Below the pieces are notes generated by a model, which was not told where the DNA came from, did not search any database, and was given only the letters and a program-made list of their open reading frames with translations. From NCBI GenBank assembly GCA_030141605.1, contig JAQGDQ010000743.1, positions 1-50,000 of the forward strand: a stretch of DNA of 50,000 bases, read 5' to 3'. The translations under genes and the position numbers were made by a program. Below, in pieces: positions 33,891-45,000 of this stretch. Numbering within the stretch: the first letter of the stretch is position 1; each line of letters begins with the position of its first letter. The DNA comes from Tubiluchus corallicola. Its lineage: Eukaryota > Priapulida > Priapulimorpha > Priapulimorphida > Tubiluchidae.

Positions 33891-35000
33891 CTAAATTTAA
33901 AAGCAGGCAAAGTATTTTCATTTAATACACCTAAATTTAAAAGCAGGCAAAGCATTTTCATTTAATACACCTAAATTTAAAAACAGGCAGAGTATTTTCA
34001 TTTAATACACCTAAATTTAAAAGCAGGCAAAGCATTTTCATTTAATACACCTAAATTTAAAAACAGGCAGAGTATTTTCATTTAATACACCTAAATTTAA
34101 AAGCAGGCAAAGCATTTTCATTTAATACACCTGAATTTAAAAGCAAGCAAAATATTTTCATTTAATACAACTTAATTTAAAAGCAGGCAAAGTATTTTCA
34201 TTTAATACACCTAAATTTAAAAGCAGGCAAAGCACTTTCATTTAATACACCAAAATTTAAAAGCAGGCAAAGCATTTTCATTTAATACACCTAAATTTAA
34301 AAACAGGCAGAGTATTTTCATTTAATACACCTAAATTTAAAAGCAGGCAAAGCATTTTCATTTAATACACCTAAATTTAAAAACAGGCAGAGTATTTTCA
34401 TTTAATACACCTAAATTTAAAAGCAGGCAAAGCATTTTCATTTAATACACCTGAATTTAAAAGCAAGCAAAATATTTTCATTTAATACAACTTAATTTAA
34501 AAGCAGGCAAAGTATTTTCATTTAATACACCTAAATTTAAAAGCAGGCAAAGCATTTTCATTTAATACACCTAAATTTAAAAGCAGGCAAAGTATTTTCA
34601 TTTAATACACCTAAATTTAAAAACAGGCAGAGTATTTTCATTTAATACACCTAAATTTAAAAGCAGGCAAAGCATTTTCATTTAATACACCTGAATTTAA
34701 AAACTGGCAAAGTGTTTTCATTTAATACACCTAAATTTAAAAGCAAGCAAAATATTTTCATTTAATACAACTTAATTTAAAAATAGGCAAAGTATTTTCA
34801 TTTAAAACACCTAAATTTAAAACCAAGCAAAGTATTTTCATTCAATACACCTAACTTTAAAAGCAAGCAAAGTATTTTCATTTAATACACCTTAATTCAA
34901 AAACAGGCAAAGTATTTTCATTTAATACTCCTAAATTTAAAAGCAGGCAAAGTATTTTCATTTATTACACCTAAATTTAAAAGCAAGCAAAGTATTTTCA
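33891..35000 (+). repeat. 40-bp minisatellite, about 28 copies
   Basis: The unit is CTAAATTTAAAAGCAGGCAA followed by AGCATTTTCATTTAATACAC. Variants (AGCAGGCAAAGC, AACAGGCAGAGT, AGCAAGCAAAAT) recur in blocks, e.g. alternating GC and GT types, and a 5-unit block beginning near 33960 recurs near 34290. The array therefore grew partly by multi-unit duplications. It lies in the Ig4-Ig5 intron and has no long ORF. Confidence 0.97.
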
Positions 35001-35459
35001 AAAATCATCCACATTATCATTGCATAATTATTTTGGAATTCCTGGAGAAGCATTTTCAGCATATTTTTCTGCATGTTTTATGAAACGCTTTGAAGCTAAA
35101 ATGAAATCATAATCCGTAATGCTGCTCAGACAGCGGCACAATGCTCTCAAGCTTTCTATTCGCTTTGATCATCATTACAAAAATCGCTAATTATAATTAT
35201 AATGTATAATTAATGGATGGGCGATGCTAAAAAGATGAACGACTTGCTTAATCAAGGGTCGTTTATCATTCTCGCTTTGCTAACTGCTGAATTAAAGAGG
35301 TTAAGTTTAATAAATTCTCGCGATTTCACGTGACGACTTGTGTGAACCATACTGGTGAAGTAAACATTGACAACGAAAGCTGTATGCATCCCAGCATTGG
35401 TTATATAATAGACTAGTCCCATACACTGCTTATTCTGGCTGTAAAGATGGGATAGACAT
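35001..35459. other. Intron; low-repeat island with TAAT cores
   Basis: 35160-35320 has TAATTATAATTATAATG, TAATTAATGG and other homeodomain-like cores. Possible enhancer, unproven. Confidence 0.28.
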
Positions 35460-35996
35460 TTAAAGGAAAGGTCAAGCTTTCTGGGAAGTTGGGCTTATTT
35501 CAATGTCTGCAAAAATGTTAGATGGATTTAATAATAAAACTGCAATAAGCGCCTCGGGTAATTAGTAAAACCACTTTAAAGTCGCGATCACTTCATGCTT
35601 GGGTGCTCCCATGTTGAATGTCCATTCTTATTCCAATGAAGAAAAGTAATGCACTGACAATCTTCACCAAAAGTATAATAACTTTTTACAAAAAATTGGG
35701 TAGATAATCTTGTAATATTTTTGCGTGAACATTATCTAAGTTGTAGAACTTTGAATTAGTTTAAGCAAGGCGCTCTTACGGAAAGCCACGACGCGCTTCG
35801 AAAAGTTACGAAGTCTTCCAGTTACGTCATAATTTTCAAATGAATGGCGGCAACCACCACGCCTGAAAATTTCTATTCAGAGGTAGTTTATTTTAGATTT
35901 ATGCTTTATAGACAATTCTTTGCTAATTTCTTTGTTATATTTTTCCAAGTTTGAGTGATAAACCCAACATACTGAGTGACTTGTTCTTTCCTTTAA
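35460..35996 (+). mobile_element. MITE-D copy 2, full length
   Basis: Starts TTAAAGGAAAGGTCAAGC and ends TTGTTCTTTCCTTTAA. TTAA lies at both outer ends and the inverted repeat TTAAAGGAAAG is perfect. Interior marks are GATCACTTCATGCTTGGG and GGCGGCAACCACCACGCC. Confidence 0.85.
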
Positions 35997-36034
35997 CCCC
36001 GAAAAAACTTAGCAATTGTTTAGACTAGACAAAA

Positions 36035-36240
36035 GAGTTATAATCTGTGGCAATACGTCCGTTTTCCGATTAGGAGGTCGCGAGTTCGATACTGTGGTCG
36101 ATTCATACCTGCTGTTGTCCGGTCTGGCCAGTGTCTTTAGGGTAAAAATGGCGTAATAATAGTTTCTGTTATGATGTTTACAATTTTCAAATAGCTCTTC
36201 GACCTTAGGTTGCATATCTGGCCTGCATAGGGCTAATTTG
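36035..36240 (+). repeat. Possible tRNA-derived SINE
   Basis: GGTCGCGAGTTCGATACTG resembles a pol III B box region, and about 140 bp of non-tRNA body follows. The A box is not convincing. The 68-codon antisense ORF lies in it. Confidence 0.35.
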
Positions 36241-36254
36241 CCCGTTTGAATTAC

Positions 36255-36420
36255 CTAACTACATGCTTAAGAATTTGCAGTTTATGAAAGTAATCTGTAT
36301 ACTTTATATTACATATTCTACACAAACGTCTAGTGAATATTCAAAGATACTTCTTAAACGTTTGTAATATAAACTATACAGATTATTTTCATAGACTACA
36401 AACTCTTAAGTTACAGCCAT
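36255..36420. repeat. Inverted repeat, arms about 65 bp
   Basis: TATGAAAGTAATCTGTATAC..TTTATATTACA (36283 onward) pairs with TGTAATATAAACTATACAG..ATTATTTTCATAGAC (36364 onward), with few mismatches. It is a small fold-back element or MITE. Confidence 0.75.
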
Positions 36421-36722
36421 TTAAAATTTGTTTATAATCGTATACAAATAATCGTAATAAACTTAATATTTGTAATAATCGTATGATTACTGTGTCTTGA
36501 TTATTTTGCGTACGCACTCTTTTTTGAGCTTAGGGGACATAACTTTAAATGATAAAGAAATTACTGCAGACTGAATATTTGCAAATTTTCTTTCTGTAAC
36601 AGAATCATAGATATTTGAATTCTTTATCTTATGGCACAGTTAATGCCTCTAACGTTAACGATTTTACATCATTTTTAGGAAACGAAAACTTCATGCAACA
36701 TTGTAAATTTGATCGTAGCTTG

Positions 36723-37256
36723 TTAAAGGAAAACCGGGCGATTGTGTAAACATTCGTTTAGAATAAAGAATGCTGTGAAATATTGAAAACTAAAACAGCT
36801 TTTTTTAAAATCAAGGCTTAGATTAAATAATAACAACTTCGGATACTCAAATTTTCAAAGCTACCCGCGGCTGAGTGAATCTACTAAGATTGGCAGCGGT
36901 GCCTTTTTGTCACATTCGCCTGGCCGACAAATAGAAGGCGGAACCGTGATAACTATGATTACGAAGTGCTGTGTTGGTTTCTGACGTCATATGACGTAGA
37001 GCCCATTTTTCGTGACATCATGCGTTTAAACAATAACACTTACGCAAACGTGCTTGACGCGCAAGGGAGATGTCTGCCATTGCACAAACTGTGGTTAGTT
37101 TGTGATGTAAGCAATAGCTGTGTTTGACTACCATTAAATAACTTTCTGAGCTAATTATTCAAATATAAGAAACAATTGCTAACTTTTATAGGCAAGAAAA
37201 TGTATATTTTGGACAGAAAATTAAAATGAGATTTAGTCTAAACGAAATTTCTTTAA
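36723..37256 (+). mobile_element. MITE-C copy 3
   Basis: TTAAAGGAAAACCGGGCGAT at the start and ATTTCTTTAA at the end. The interior matches copy 1 over most of its length. Its right end lies about 130 bp before the Ig5 exon. Confidence 0.83.
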
Positions 37257-37388
37257 CAGAGCGCCACCTATAAGTGTTCCACCTGGGTGGCTTCTCCCTT
37301 TTCTCTTATATTACATTGCAATACTATGTTGGAAAGAACAAAATTAATCATCCATTCTGATACTTATACTAACAATTGTATTTTTTAG

Positions 37389-37685
37389 TTTTAGCACCGT
37401 CAGTCACAACCGGATTTGGTGACCAAACTGTCCACCCCGGAAGTGATGTATCATTCAGCTGTCGAGGTGCCGGTAATCCAACGCCACACGTGTCTTGGTC
37501 TTTGGATAGCGAAACGTTGTTCAGTCACGACCGTTTAATTGTGGATACTCAACCATTGATGAAAGGTGACGTACACAGTCACGTGAACATAACCAACGTG
37601 CGGTTATTGGACGGTGGAATTTACACATGCGCAGTACGGAACCAATACGGCGTGGCCTTACATTCAGCACGACTCAACATATATG
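37389..37685 (+). CDS. Dscam: Dscam exon, Ig5 (complete domain)
   Basis: A 297-nt phase 1-1 exon. It has Cys25 (SFSC), GNPTPHVSW with Trp37, and GDVHSHVNITNV (60-71, sequon N67). LLDGGIYTC gives Cys81, and ARLNIYG is the last strand. HVNI, DGG.Y.C and ARLNIYG are nearly the arthropod Dscam Ig5 wording (from memory), which makes this the most diagnostic exon for the family. Acceptor TTTTTTAG|TTTTAG contains a second in-frame AG 6 nt downstream (start 37395). Donor is TATG|GTAAAA. Confidence 0.93.
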
Positions 37686-38355
37686 GTAAAATTGTTTTAA
37701 TTATTTTTTACAATTTTTCCTACAGGCTCATCTAAGCTTCAATCAGTTTTACTTTTTGGGAATTTTTTTAATTGCCAATATGTTACTTTGGCTGCGTTTA
37801 TACGATGTAGTAATTTTGTACTTCATTTTAAAGTGATTTTAAGAAAGTATGTATGTAGTATAATATGCAGCATTAGGCGCCGATTAATAGACTCACGGTT
37901 AATATACTCAATCGCTTAAGTGACTCAAAAACGCCTGGAACGGGCCGCTTTTATTCAAATGTGCCTAAAAACTGTCGGTAATTGACTCAAATAACTTCGC
38001 ATAATTGACTCAATATATTTGCTTCACTTGTTTCAGTAAGACACTTTCCTGTGTCTAATAAGCTTTTATGACTTTTACGTCATCTTAGTTCGCTTTTGTC
38101 CTATAATATATATAGAAACAATCATGTTAAGTACCATTCTGAGTGTAAGAACGTGTATTATACGCTAATATGCTAGCCTAAATGATTTGCTTTGACCTGC
38201 CCATCCACTGCAATTAACCTCGTCACCCAAAAATTCCTGGAAGCAATCGGTTAATTGGGTCAAAACATTTCGGTCCCAAAGTGAATCTATTAAGCGGCGC
38301 ATACTCTAGTATTCTTTGTAGTTGAGATGCTACATGATTTGATGGCTACAATGCG
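37686..38355. other. No gene seen; intron
   Basis: AT-rich intron sequence. Confidence 0.35.
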
Positions 38356-38456
38356 ATGGGGGTAAAGCAAAGCCGTCTGTTACATTAGTTCAGTAACTTT
38401 AGTTGTTTTACCTAGACTTTACTTAATTATGCAATAATCTGTGCGTAGAGCGATTT
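38356..38456 (+). mobile_element. MITE-A copy 9, internal fragment
   Basis: Only GGTAAAGCAAAGCCGTCTG to GTGCGTAGAGCGATTTA, about 100 bp of the family interior. Repeat F follows after about 50 bp. Confidence 0.75.
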
Positions 38457-38504
38457 AAGGTCAATGTATGGTCGCGATTTTTGAGATAGCTTATATGGGC
38501 TATC

Positions 38505-38610
38505 TCATTTTGGTCATCTTGTTGACATCATAATTAGGCCCTTTGCGGTGTCTAATTTGGATATGTTATTCTGTGGCCCAAATACTACGAGCAAGCAGCA
38601 AAAACGTTCA
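38505..38610 (+). repeat. Interspersed repeat F copy 2
   Basis: Matches 31612-31760 at TTTGGATATGTTATTCTGT, AATTAGGCCCTTTGC and CAAATACTACGA. Confidence 0.6.
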
Positions 38611-39000
38611 GGCCTAAGGATGAAGTTTCTCGATTTCTTTTCTGTTTACTTTTAGCCATCTGCTATTATTTTCAATAGAAAAGACAAAATAAATACACTC
38701 ACAGAGTGTGTATACTCCCAGAGATGTACAAGAAGCCCCGTGTATATTATTTTTGCTAAAATTTCAAATAGAAAGTGGAGATGTGAGACATTAGCCATGC
38801 ATGAGTGACGTTTTAATTTATAAATAATGTGCAAAGTGTGTTTTAAAGCTTCAAACTATTTTTTTACCATGCATCGTATAAACATGCAATGTCTTCTTTA
38901 CCAATACTGCTTTAAAATCGTCAGGATCGTTGTTTATAAAAATGTGAATCGTAAAAACAAAGTAGATTAATAATATGCAAAGGCGATGCAAAATGTTTAT

Positions 39001-39410
39001 TATAAACCTTTTCACAGTTTCGTTGTGCGCACGCGCAGTTGTTGCAGGGCAATGGTTAAGTGTACCCAGCAATGCGTCTTAACCACAACCGTCAAGTGAC
39101 ATACGGGTAAAGCAAAGCCATCTGCTGGAACATGTCAGTAACATCAGTTGTTTTACGTGGTCTTTACTTAATTATGCATGAATCAATATGTAGAGTGATT
39201 TAATAGCAGGATCTTGCTTGGGAACAAATGAACTAGGTAAAAAGAAAAAATGAACTAGGTAAGGTTCTAGCTAGCTGTTAAAACTGTTGCTATTACAATA
39301 GCTTGGGCTCCGAGGCGTTGTCAAGTGTACACAAATGCGTTGTCTGGTGCACTTAACCTTTGACCTTTTCACGATCATCATCAATCGCTGGAACTGTGAA
39401 ACGGCTTATT
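39001..39410 (+). mobile_element. MITE-A copy 10, full length
   Basis: From TATAAACCTTTTCACAGTT to AACTGTGAAACGGCTTATT, with a short internal duplication AAATGAACTAGGTAA (twice around 39226-39262). It ends about 125 bp before the Ig6 first-half exon and is inverted relative to copy 11 on the other side of that exon. Confidence 0.9.
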
Positions 39411-39534
39411 CTGATTTTTGAAACGTGGCTTTGCGAAATAGCTACGCTGGCTTCTTTGTTAAGAAACTTGGGTAAATGTTGCGTATGATGTAGCCAATGA
39501 ACTACTTGTTTTTAATTTTTTATTTCGTTTTCAG

Positions 39535-39645
39535 GTTCACCTTTCATTAAAATGTTGCACAATCTAACTGCTGTAGCCCACCATAACCTAACAGTGCACT
39601 GTTACGTGTCAGGGTATCCAATAGCAAGCATAAGGTGGGAGAAAG
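39535..39645 (+). CDS. Dscam: Dscam exon, Ig6 first half
   Basis: A 111-nt phase 1-1 exon with acceptor GTTTTCAG and donor GAAAG|GTAAGT. It encodes GSPFIKMLHNLTAVA, then Cys23 (TVHC) and GYPIASIRW with Trp35, stopping two residues later. The GYPI.SI.W wording is typical of Dscam Ig6 (from memory). A (CAA)n array begins about 8 bp after the donor, so the donor is followed almost immediately by repeat sequence. Confidence 0.9.
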
Positions 39646-39651
39646 GTAAGT

Positions 39652-39816
39652 TTAACAACAACAACAACAACAACAACAACTACAGCAACAACAACTACAA
39701 CTACAACAACAACAACGACAACAACAATAACAACAACAACAACAACACGACGACGACGACAGCAACAACAATAACAACAATAACAACAACAACACAACAA
39801 CAACAACGACAACAAC

Positions 39817-39856
<40 letters not shown>

Positions 39857-39940
39857 CTACAACAACTACAATAACGACAACGACAACGCCAATGACAACG
39901 ACAACAACACAACAACACAACAACACAACAACACAACAAC

Positions 39941-39982
<42 letters not shown>

Positions 39983-40085
39983 CAACAACAACAACAACGA
40001 CAACGACAACGATACAACAACAACAACAACAACACAACGACAACAATAACAACAACACAATGACAACAACAACACAATTATAATG
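39652..40085. repeat. (CAA)n microsatellite, interrupted
   Basis: About 430 bp of CAA units with CGA, TAA and ACAC interruptions, directly downstream of an exon donor. The many Asn/Thr/Gln ORFs, and the Val/Leu/Cys ORFs on the other strand, come from it. Confidence 0.97.
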
Positions 40086-40951
40086 ACAACAATAATAAAT
40101 CTTTATTTGACAAAGTTATTTACAATCCCTCTATTTTTAGGGAAGATTTTTACAAAAACACGTTATAACATTGTTTATTTCGTTAAACTTTTAAACGGAT
40201 GAAGGCCCAAGGTTATGAACGATGTATGAAAATTCGCACAATTTTTATTAATTTTACGAGACTTAAAATTTTACTTTACCGTATTGTTTTACCCACAAAG
40301 AAGATTTGCGACATTATTTATCAGCATTCTAGTTTTTAACGATTATTTCCTCTACGACATTCATGAATGTCCCTTTCACTTAATATCTGTCTCAAATTCA
40401 AAGATGGAATTCGGTTATGCACTTACATCCTCTTATCTTCGTTTATCAATGTACAGCAAAAAATTAAATGTTCAGCACTTTGTTTTTATCTATGGTCACA
40501 GTCACATCTGCCATTTATGCTTTGGTCCCTCTGATGATAAAAAAATCTAGTTCCTCTATTTAAAAGTAAATCATTTGCCGTCGTCTGAACGAGATCATAA
40601 TATTAATAATGATGACGACAGCAATAATGATAATGATATCGATGACCATGGCTACAACGACTACGACGACGCTGCTGACAGGATAAGTGTAAAAGTAACC
40701 AGGCAATTGAATTTTAATGATCATACGTTTATTTGTACATTATGACTGATTGTATTTTGAATACAAATGTTCAAGAACGTACTCGTATTTGTTATATGAT
40801 GACAGAAGACACGAGAATTTTATTTCAAATAAAAATCATGCAGGCTTTTGCTCCCTTCCCCTAAATAAAATAAATTAATGGATGAATTCGTAGATGGTAG
40901 TTATTTACAGCTTACGACTAATTTGTAGAAGCTGAGTAATTGTAAGTTGCG
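40086..40951. other. No gene seen; intron
   Basis: The 88-codon ORF at 40284 has no recognised motif. Confidence 0.35.
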
Positions 40952-41337
40952 AATAAGCCTTTTCACTGTTGTAGCGATTGATGGTGATCGTGAAAAGGTC
41001 AAAGGTTAAGTGTACCAAACAACATATTTCTGCACACTTCACAACGCCTCGCAGCCTATGCTGTTGTAATAGAAACAGTTTCAACAGCTAGTTAGAACCT
41101 CATCTAGTTCATTTTTTCTTGTTCCCAAGCAAGATCCTGCTAGTAAATCGCTCCACGCACAGACCAATACATAGAGTCCACGCAAAACAATTGACGTTAC
41201 TAAACTGATGCGGCAGATGGCTTTGCTTTACCGACACGTCACGTGGCAGTTGTAGTTATGACGCATTGCTGTGGTACACTTAACCTTTGACCTACGGCAA
41301 CTGCGTGAGCGCACAACGAAACTGTGAAAGGGGTTAC
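40952..41337 (-). mobile_element. MITE-A copy 11, full length
   Basis: AATAAGCCTTTTCACTGTT to AACTGTGAAAGGGGTTAC. It lies about 110 bp before the second half of Ig6, in inverted orientation to copy 10. Confidence 0.88.
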
Positions 41338-41449
41338 TATGCTTATGAGTTGTTTCAAGATGCATAGAATTTTGCCAAAGTTGTTTAAATTGTTGTCTAA
41401 ATTAGCCAACAACCAATAACAGGAAAACGTCGACATTATATTTATGCAG

Positions 41450-41608
41450 GTAATATTGAACTACCTGTAAATCACAGACAAAACGTGTTTTCCAATGGCA
41501 CGCTGATAATAGCTGAAATACAGAACAAAGACTCTGGGCAGTATACCTGCATAGCTAGTGATTACGAAGGTGAAATGGCAAAACGTACAATGGAAATTGA
41601 CGTTAAAC
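41450..41608 (+). CDS. Dscam: Dscam exon, Ig6 second half
   Basis: A 159-nt phase 1-1 exon with acceptor TTATGCAG and donor TAAAC|GTAAGT. It encodes GNIELPVNHRQNVF, then SNGTLIIAEI (sequon N16), KDSGQYTC (Cys34), IASDYEG and MEIDVK as the last strand. Joined to the previous exon it gives a 90-codon Ig domain with all hallmark residues. It is too short to stand out as an ORF and was found from the splice sites and the domain pattern. Confidence 0.9.
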
Positions 41609-42275
41609 GTAAGTTAAACAATTAAAAAAATTGTATAATAATCGTAATAGTTAACATGTGTATTTATACAAATCTTATGGATATGAAAATACCATAGTGT
41701 TCTTCCGAGTCTTGCCATGGTCATGGTCATAAAGAAGATGAAGTGCCTTCAAATCTCAAAAACTTTTATTTTTCCGAAAGGTTCTAAGGTTTTCTATCAA
41801 ACTACTTTTGCAAACTTATGCCATTAAAAACCAATCTTCTATCATTACATCATTGGAAAGCCATGGACACCATTTCGAAAAGTGCAAAAAAGTTGAAAAG
41901 AGTTTACCAAACTTGGCACGCTGCATAATGACTTCTGTGTAAGCTTTGATGAACTCTTGCAGTCTTATTTATTGACTCAAAACTGAATGTTCAGCAGTAA
42001 ATATTTTACATTTATATTTTATTGGGTAATTACAGTCACAATAACAATTCACATAATGCACACACTGATTACAAAGATATAATTACATGCACATATAACG
42101 CTGTAAAATCATATACTAAGAATACAATATTACAAGTCAAATTCAATAATTTAAACTAAAGACAGAACATCAAACTTTGATGTATAAACCCAATGGTACA
42201 ACATAAATGTACATAAACACAAATTTAATGTAGTTGCATACACATATAGTATTTAATTTAGATCATTGATGTTAG

Positions 42276-42276
<1 letters not shown>
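41609..42276. other. No gene seen; intron
   Basis: AT-rich intron sequence. Confidence 0.35.

Positions 42277-42315
<39 letters not shown>
42277..42315. repeat. (TA)n microsatellite
   Basis: About 19 TA units just before a LINE fragment. Confidence 0.95.
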
Positions 42316-42319
<4 letters not shown>

Positions 42320-42335
42320 TATTGTTTTATTATAA

Positions 42336-42615
42336 TTACATCCTAGAACTGAAACATTTTAAAACAAAATTACAAGCAATTTGTAGACTTTCACAATCGT
42401 TTGAGCCTAATAATAATTTAAGTTTGTCATCACCTGATAAGTAAGTAAAGTTTGGATATAGAGAGCTAATTTCTGTATAAACCGTGTTTCTTAGTCGCTC
42501 ATATCTACTGCAGTGCAAGAGCAAATGTGTTTTGTCTTCTATTTCTTGTTTGTTCGGGTCGCATTGTGTACAGTATCTTTCATTGGCTGGGGGTTTGTTA
42601 GGTTTATAAGAAGGC
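42336..42615 (-). pseudogene. LINE ORF2 C-terminal fragment
   Basis: The - strand frame reads KPPANERYCTQCDPNK, then EIEDKTHLLLHCSRYERLR, then LYPNFTYLSGDDKLKLLL and NFVLKCF. RxCxxC...IEDExHxLLxCxxYxxLR is the zinc-knuckle tail of LINE ORF2 proteins. Only the last 90 codons or so survive, cut on the left by the (TA)n tract and on the right by a MITE. Confidence 0.72.
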
Positions 42616-42633
42616 AGGTCTTCTACATTAATA

Positions 42634-43075
42634 CAGTAAGTCGTCGCTTAACGACGCTAATGCGTTCCAGCAAAATGTGTCCCAAACAAAATGTCGCTAA
42701 ATGAAGAAACAATGTAAAAACATTCATTTGCGTTCGAGACGCAAGAATCAATAGTGCTTAGCTATGTAAAAATGTTCAGTATTATAGTAGTTTTATCAGC
42801 TGAAACTCTTGGGTTTTATCAAGAAGAATTTTAACCAAATTTGGGAAACCGATAAATCATCGTGACCTGCCTATAGCTGTACGGTGATCTGGGTTAAGTG
42901 CAAGGCTTCTAGATAGCGTACAAGTACAGTAAATAAAGATTTCTGTGTTTAAAGTAAGGAAAAAAATCGTCGTTAAAACGAAACAGTGCGCCACTAAACG
43001 AAAAAAGTGTCAAATGTTCAGCATCGTTAAAACAAAATGTCGCTAAGCGGGGAGTCGTTAAGGGAGGGTTTACTG
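42634..43075. mobile_element. pogo-like MITE with TA duplication
   Basis: Starts CAGTAAGTCGTCGCTTAACG and ends with the reverse complement of CAGTAAACCCTCCCTTAACG. It is flanked by TA on both sides (42632-42633, 43076-43077), as for Tc1/mariner/pogo insertions. The interior repeats motifs such as AAAATGTCGCTAA. No transposase is present. Its right end is 70 bp before the Ig7 first-half exon. Confidence 0.85.
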
Positions 43076-43145
43076 TATTTCAGAGTGCAAGTTGTTAATA
43101 AAATTAGTCACAGTGGATTATACAGCAGTTTAAAATCTATTTTAG

Positions 43146-43248
43146 TGCCTCCAACAATTAAGCCATTTTCATTTACAAGTTTGACTGAAGGAGGCAGAAG
43201 TTTTGTACCATGTGTCGTGAACAGCGGAGAACCACCAATCACTATACT
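43146..43248 (+). CDS. Dscam: Dscam exon, Ig7 first half
   Basis: A 103-nt exon with acceptor CTATTTTAG in phase 1 and donor ATACT|GTAAGC in phase 2. It encodes LPPTIKPFSFTSL, EGGRSFVPC (Cys23) and SGEPPITI, and the split codon completes Leu directly before the core Trp of the next exon. PP.I.PF.F and the G-PP/LPITI pattern fit Dscam Ig7 (from memory). In arthropod Dscam1, Ig7 is one exon from a large alternative cluster. Here it is two constant exons. The exon lies between two MITEs only about 215 bp apart. Confidence 0.9.
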
Positions 43249-43291
43249 GTAAGCAATTTCAAATTTTAAATACATTTTCAGTATTTCTAAC

Positions 43292-43961
43292 AGCCGTGTC
43301 ACACAGAGCTGAACATAATCCATAAGGCATAAGCCGTGAGACAAAAAGCTTCACGAAAAATGAACGTTTACTAACCAATGTTCTCTGTCACACTGATAAT
43401 CCATTGTACGTCTTCTGCTAATCGCGGTTTGCCTACCACAAGCCACCACCTGTAATTTGTGGCAGGTTCCTCATAAGCCATTTTGAGCAGTTCGTAAGGC
43501 ACCTTATGGCGAAATGAATGTGAAATTTAGTGGAATTAAGCTTTTTTCTATACAAAATTCATTCATATAATAAGCTATCATACTATGTACTATAAACATT
43601 AAAAAGCATTTTTAACACACAACGCTTATTTACGACTGCCGTATTACTTTAATGCTCATAAGAAATGTATACTAGATGCAGGAGGCTGTAAACCAGTCAG
43701 TCATATTATACAATGTATGCAGCTGACAATCTGATATTCCGTAATGAGTAAAATTATACTAACTTTTAAACTATAGTGTCTATCGTATTAAAATATAGTA
43801 ATTTCGTACCTCCTGCCAAAACGGATTATGGCAAAACGCCTTGCTAGTTACACAGAGCAAGGACCCTACCGTGGATTACGACATGTGCCTTACGGAAGAT
43901 GGAAGACGCCTTACGGATTACGGATTATGGATTACGGTTTTTTCTGTGTGACACAGGCCTA
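43292..43961. mobile_element. MITE with GCCGTGTCACACAGA ends
   Basis: GCCGTGTCACACAGA at the left and TCTGTGTGACACAGGC at the right are inverted complements. Subterminal TAATCCATAAGGC / GCCTTACGGATTA motifs recur several times in both orientations, as transposase binding sites often do. It is about 670 bp without an ORF and starts 44 bp after the Ig7 first-half donor. Confidence 0.8.
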
Positions 43962-45000
43962 ATACAGATGCAGGCAATGCACACGAACAATTAATATTAA
44001 TTATAGTTTTGTACCCTGCTTTCTGCTCTCACAAAAGAAGAGGAAAAAAGGAACATACTTTTAATGCAGCCTATTTTTATTGTAAATGTATAATGTTTAG
44101 TTATTAAGAAGATCTAAGCAGAAAGTAGAAGTGTAATTTCGTCAAAAGATTCTGCATCCTTTAGTTTAATGGGTAATAGTATTCGTAATTTCAATTTCCC
44201 AACTCGAAGCACAAAAACTGTAATTTGTTATGGTTGAATTGTAATATAAATAATATGAAACGCTCTGATATCTCTCATATCAAATATCTATAATCTTGCA
44301 AACCAAAACCGCCCTTAAGTCGGTATATTTAAAGCTACGTTATCCTGTTTCAAAGTAGAATGCACCAAAAATTTGGTCAAATGTCCATTTCTCGTTTTTT
44401 ATAAAAACAAACGCTAAATATATTGGACTTTTACATTCTAGCATGAAATTATCTATAAAACTTCAAAAAATAATAAAAATCTAATTTTATAACTCCGTAC
44501 CCACTTTTCTGTCTAGAAACTAGTACTGATATTTAAAAAAAAACTTGTATTTTCAAACTTAGGTAGTAGCTCTTGGAAGCAGTCAATTTGCTTCGGGTTT
44601 TTTCTGCTACGAAGCCTAGATCTTCGTCAGGAATTGCCATTTACTGGACTGAAACGCAACTTCAATGTGCTCTTGCAAAGTCCATAGCAACCAACACTTT
44701 CGTACGGTTGCAAGGGTTTCCTAAAACGCGACAAAAACAATGGCTGACTTTAACAATGATTTTCTCAAGATTAAGTTTTTCAGTGTGCAGCCTGCACCTC
44801 AACTTCAACGTGGATTGTCTCAGCTTAGAAATAACATAAAGTGATGAACTCGGTATCAAAATGATCCTCGTGAAATGGAGATTCAGGACCTGTGAATAAC
44901 TAGGAAAGCTTAATTGCCGACTTATGGACGAATGTGCTATAAACGCAAACCAAGTATTAAGTAATATTATTGCTCATCTATAAAATATTATAATTCTTAG
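43962..45000. other. No gene seen; intron
   Basis: The 88-codon ORF at 44573 overlaps an antisense ORF and has no recognised motif. No alternative Ig7 half-exon is visible. Confidence 0.4.

Noticed and set aside
33891-35000. Regular 40-bp repeat as a CRISPR array
   Set aside because: There are no unique spacers, the whole unit is repeated, and the sequence is eukaryotic intron.
36009-36215. 68-codon ORF on the - strand
   Set aside because: It lies in a probable tRNA-derived SINE and has no domain.
44573-44859. 88- and 65-codon ORFs on opposite strands as a possible alternative Ig7 exon
   Set aside because: No Cys-Trp-Cys pattern and no suitable splice sites in the right phase.
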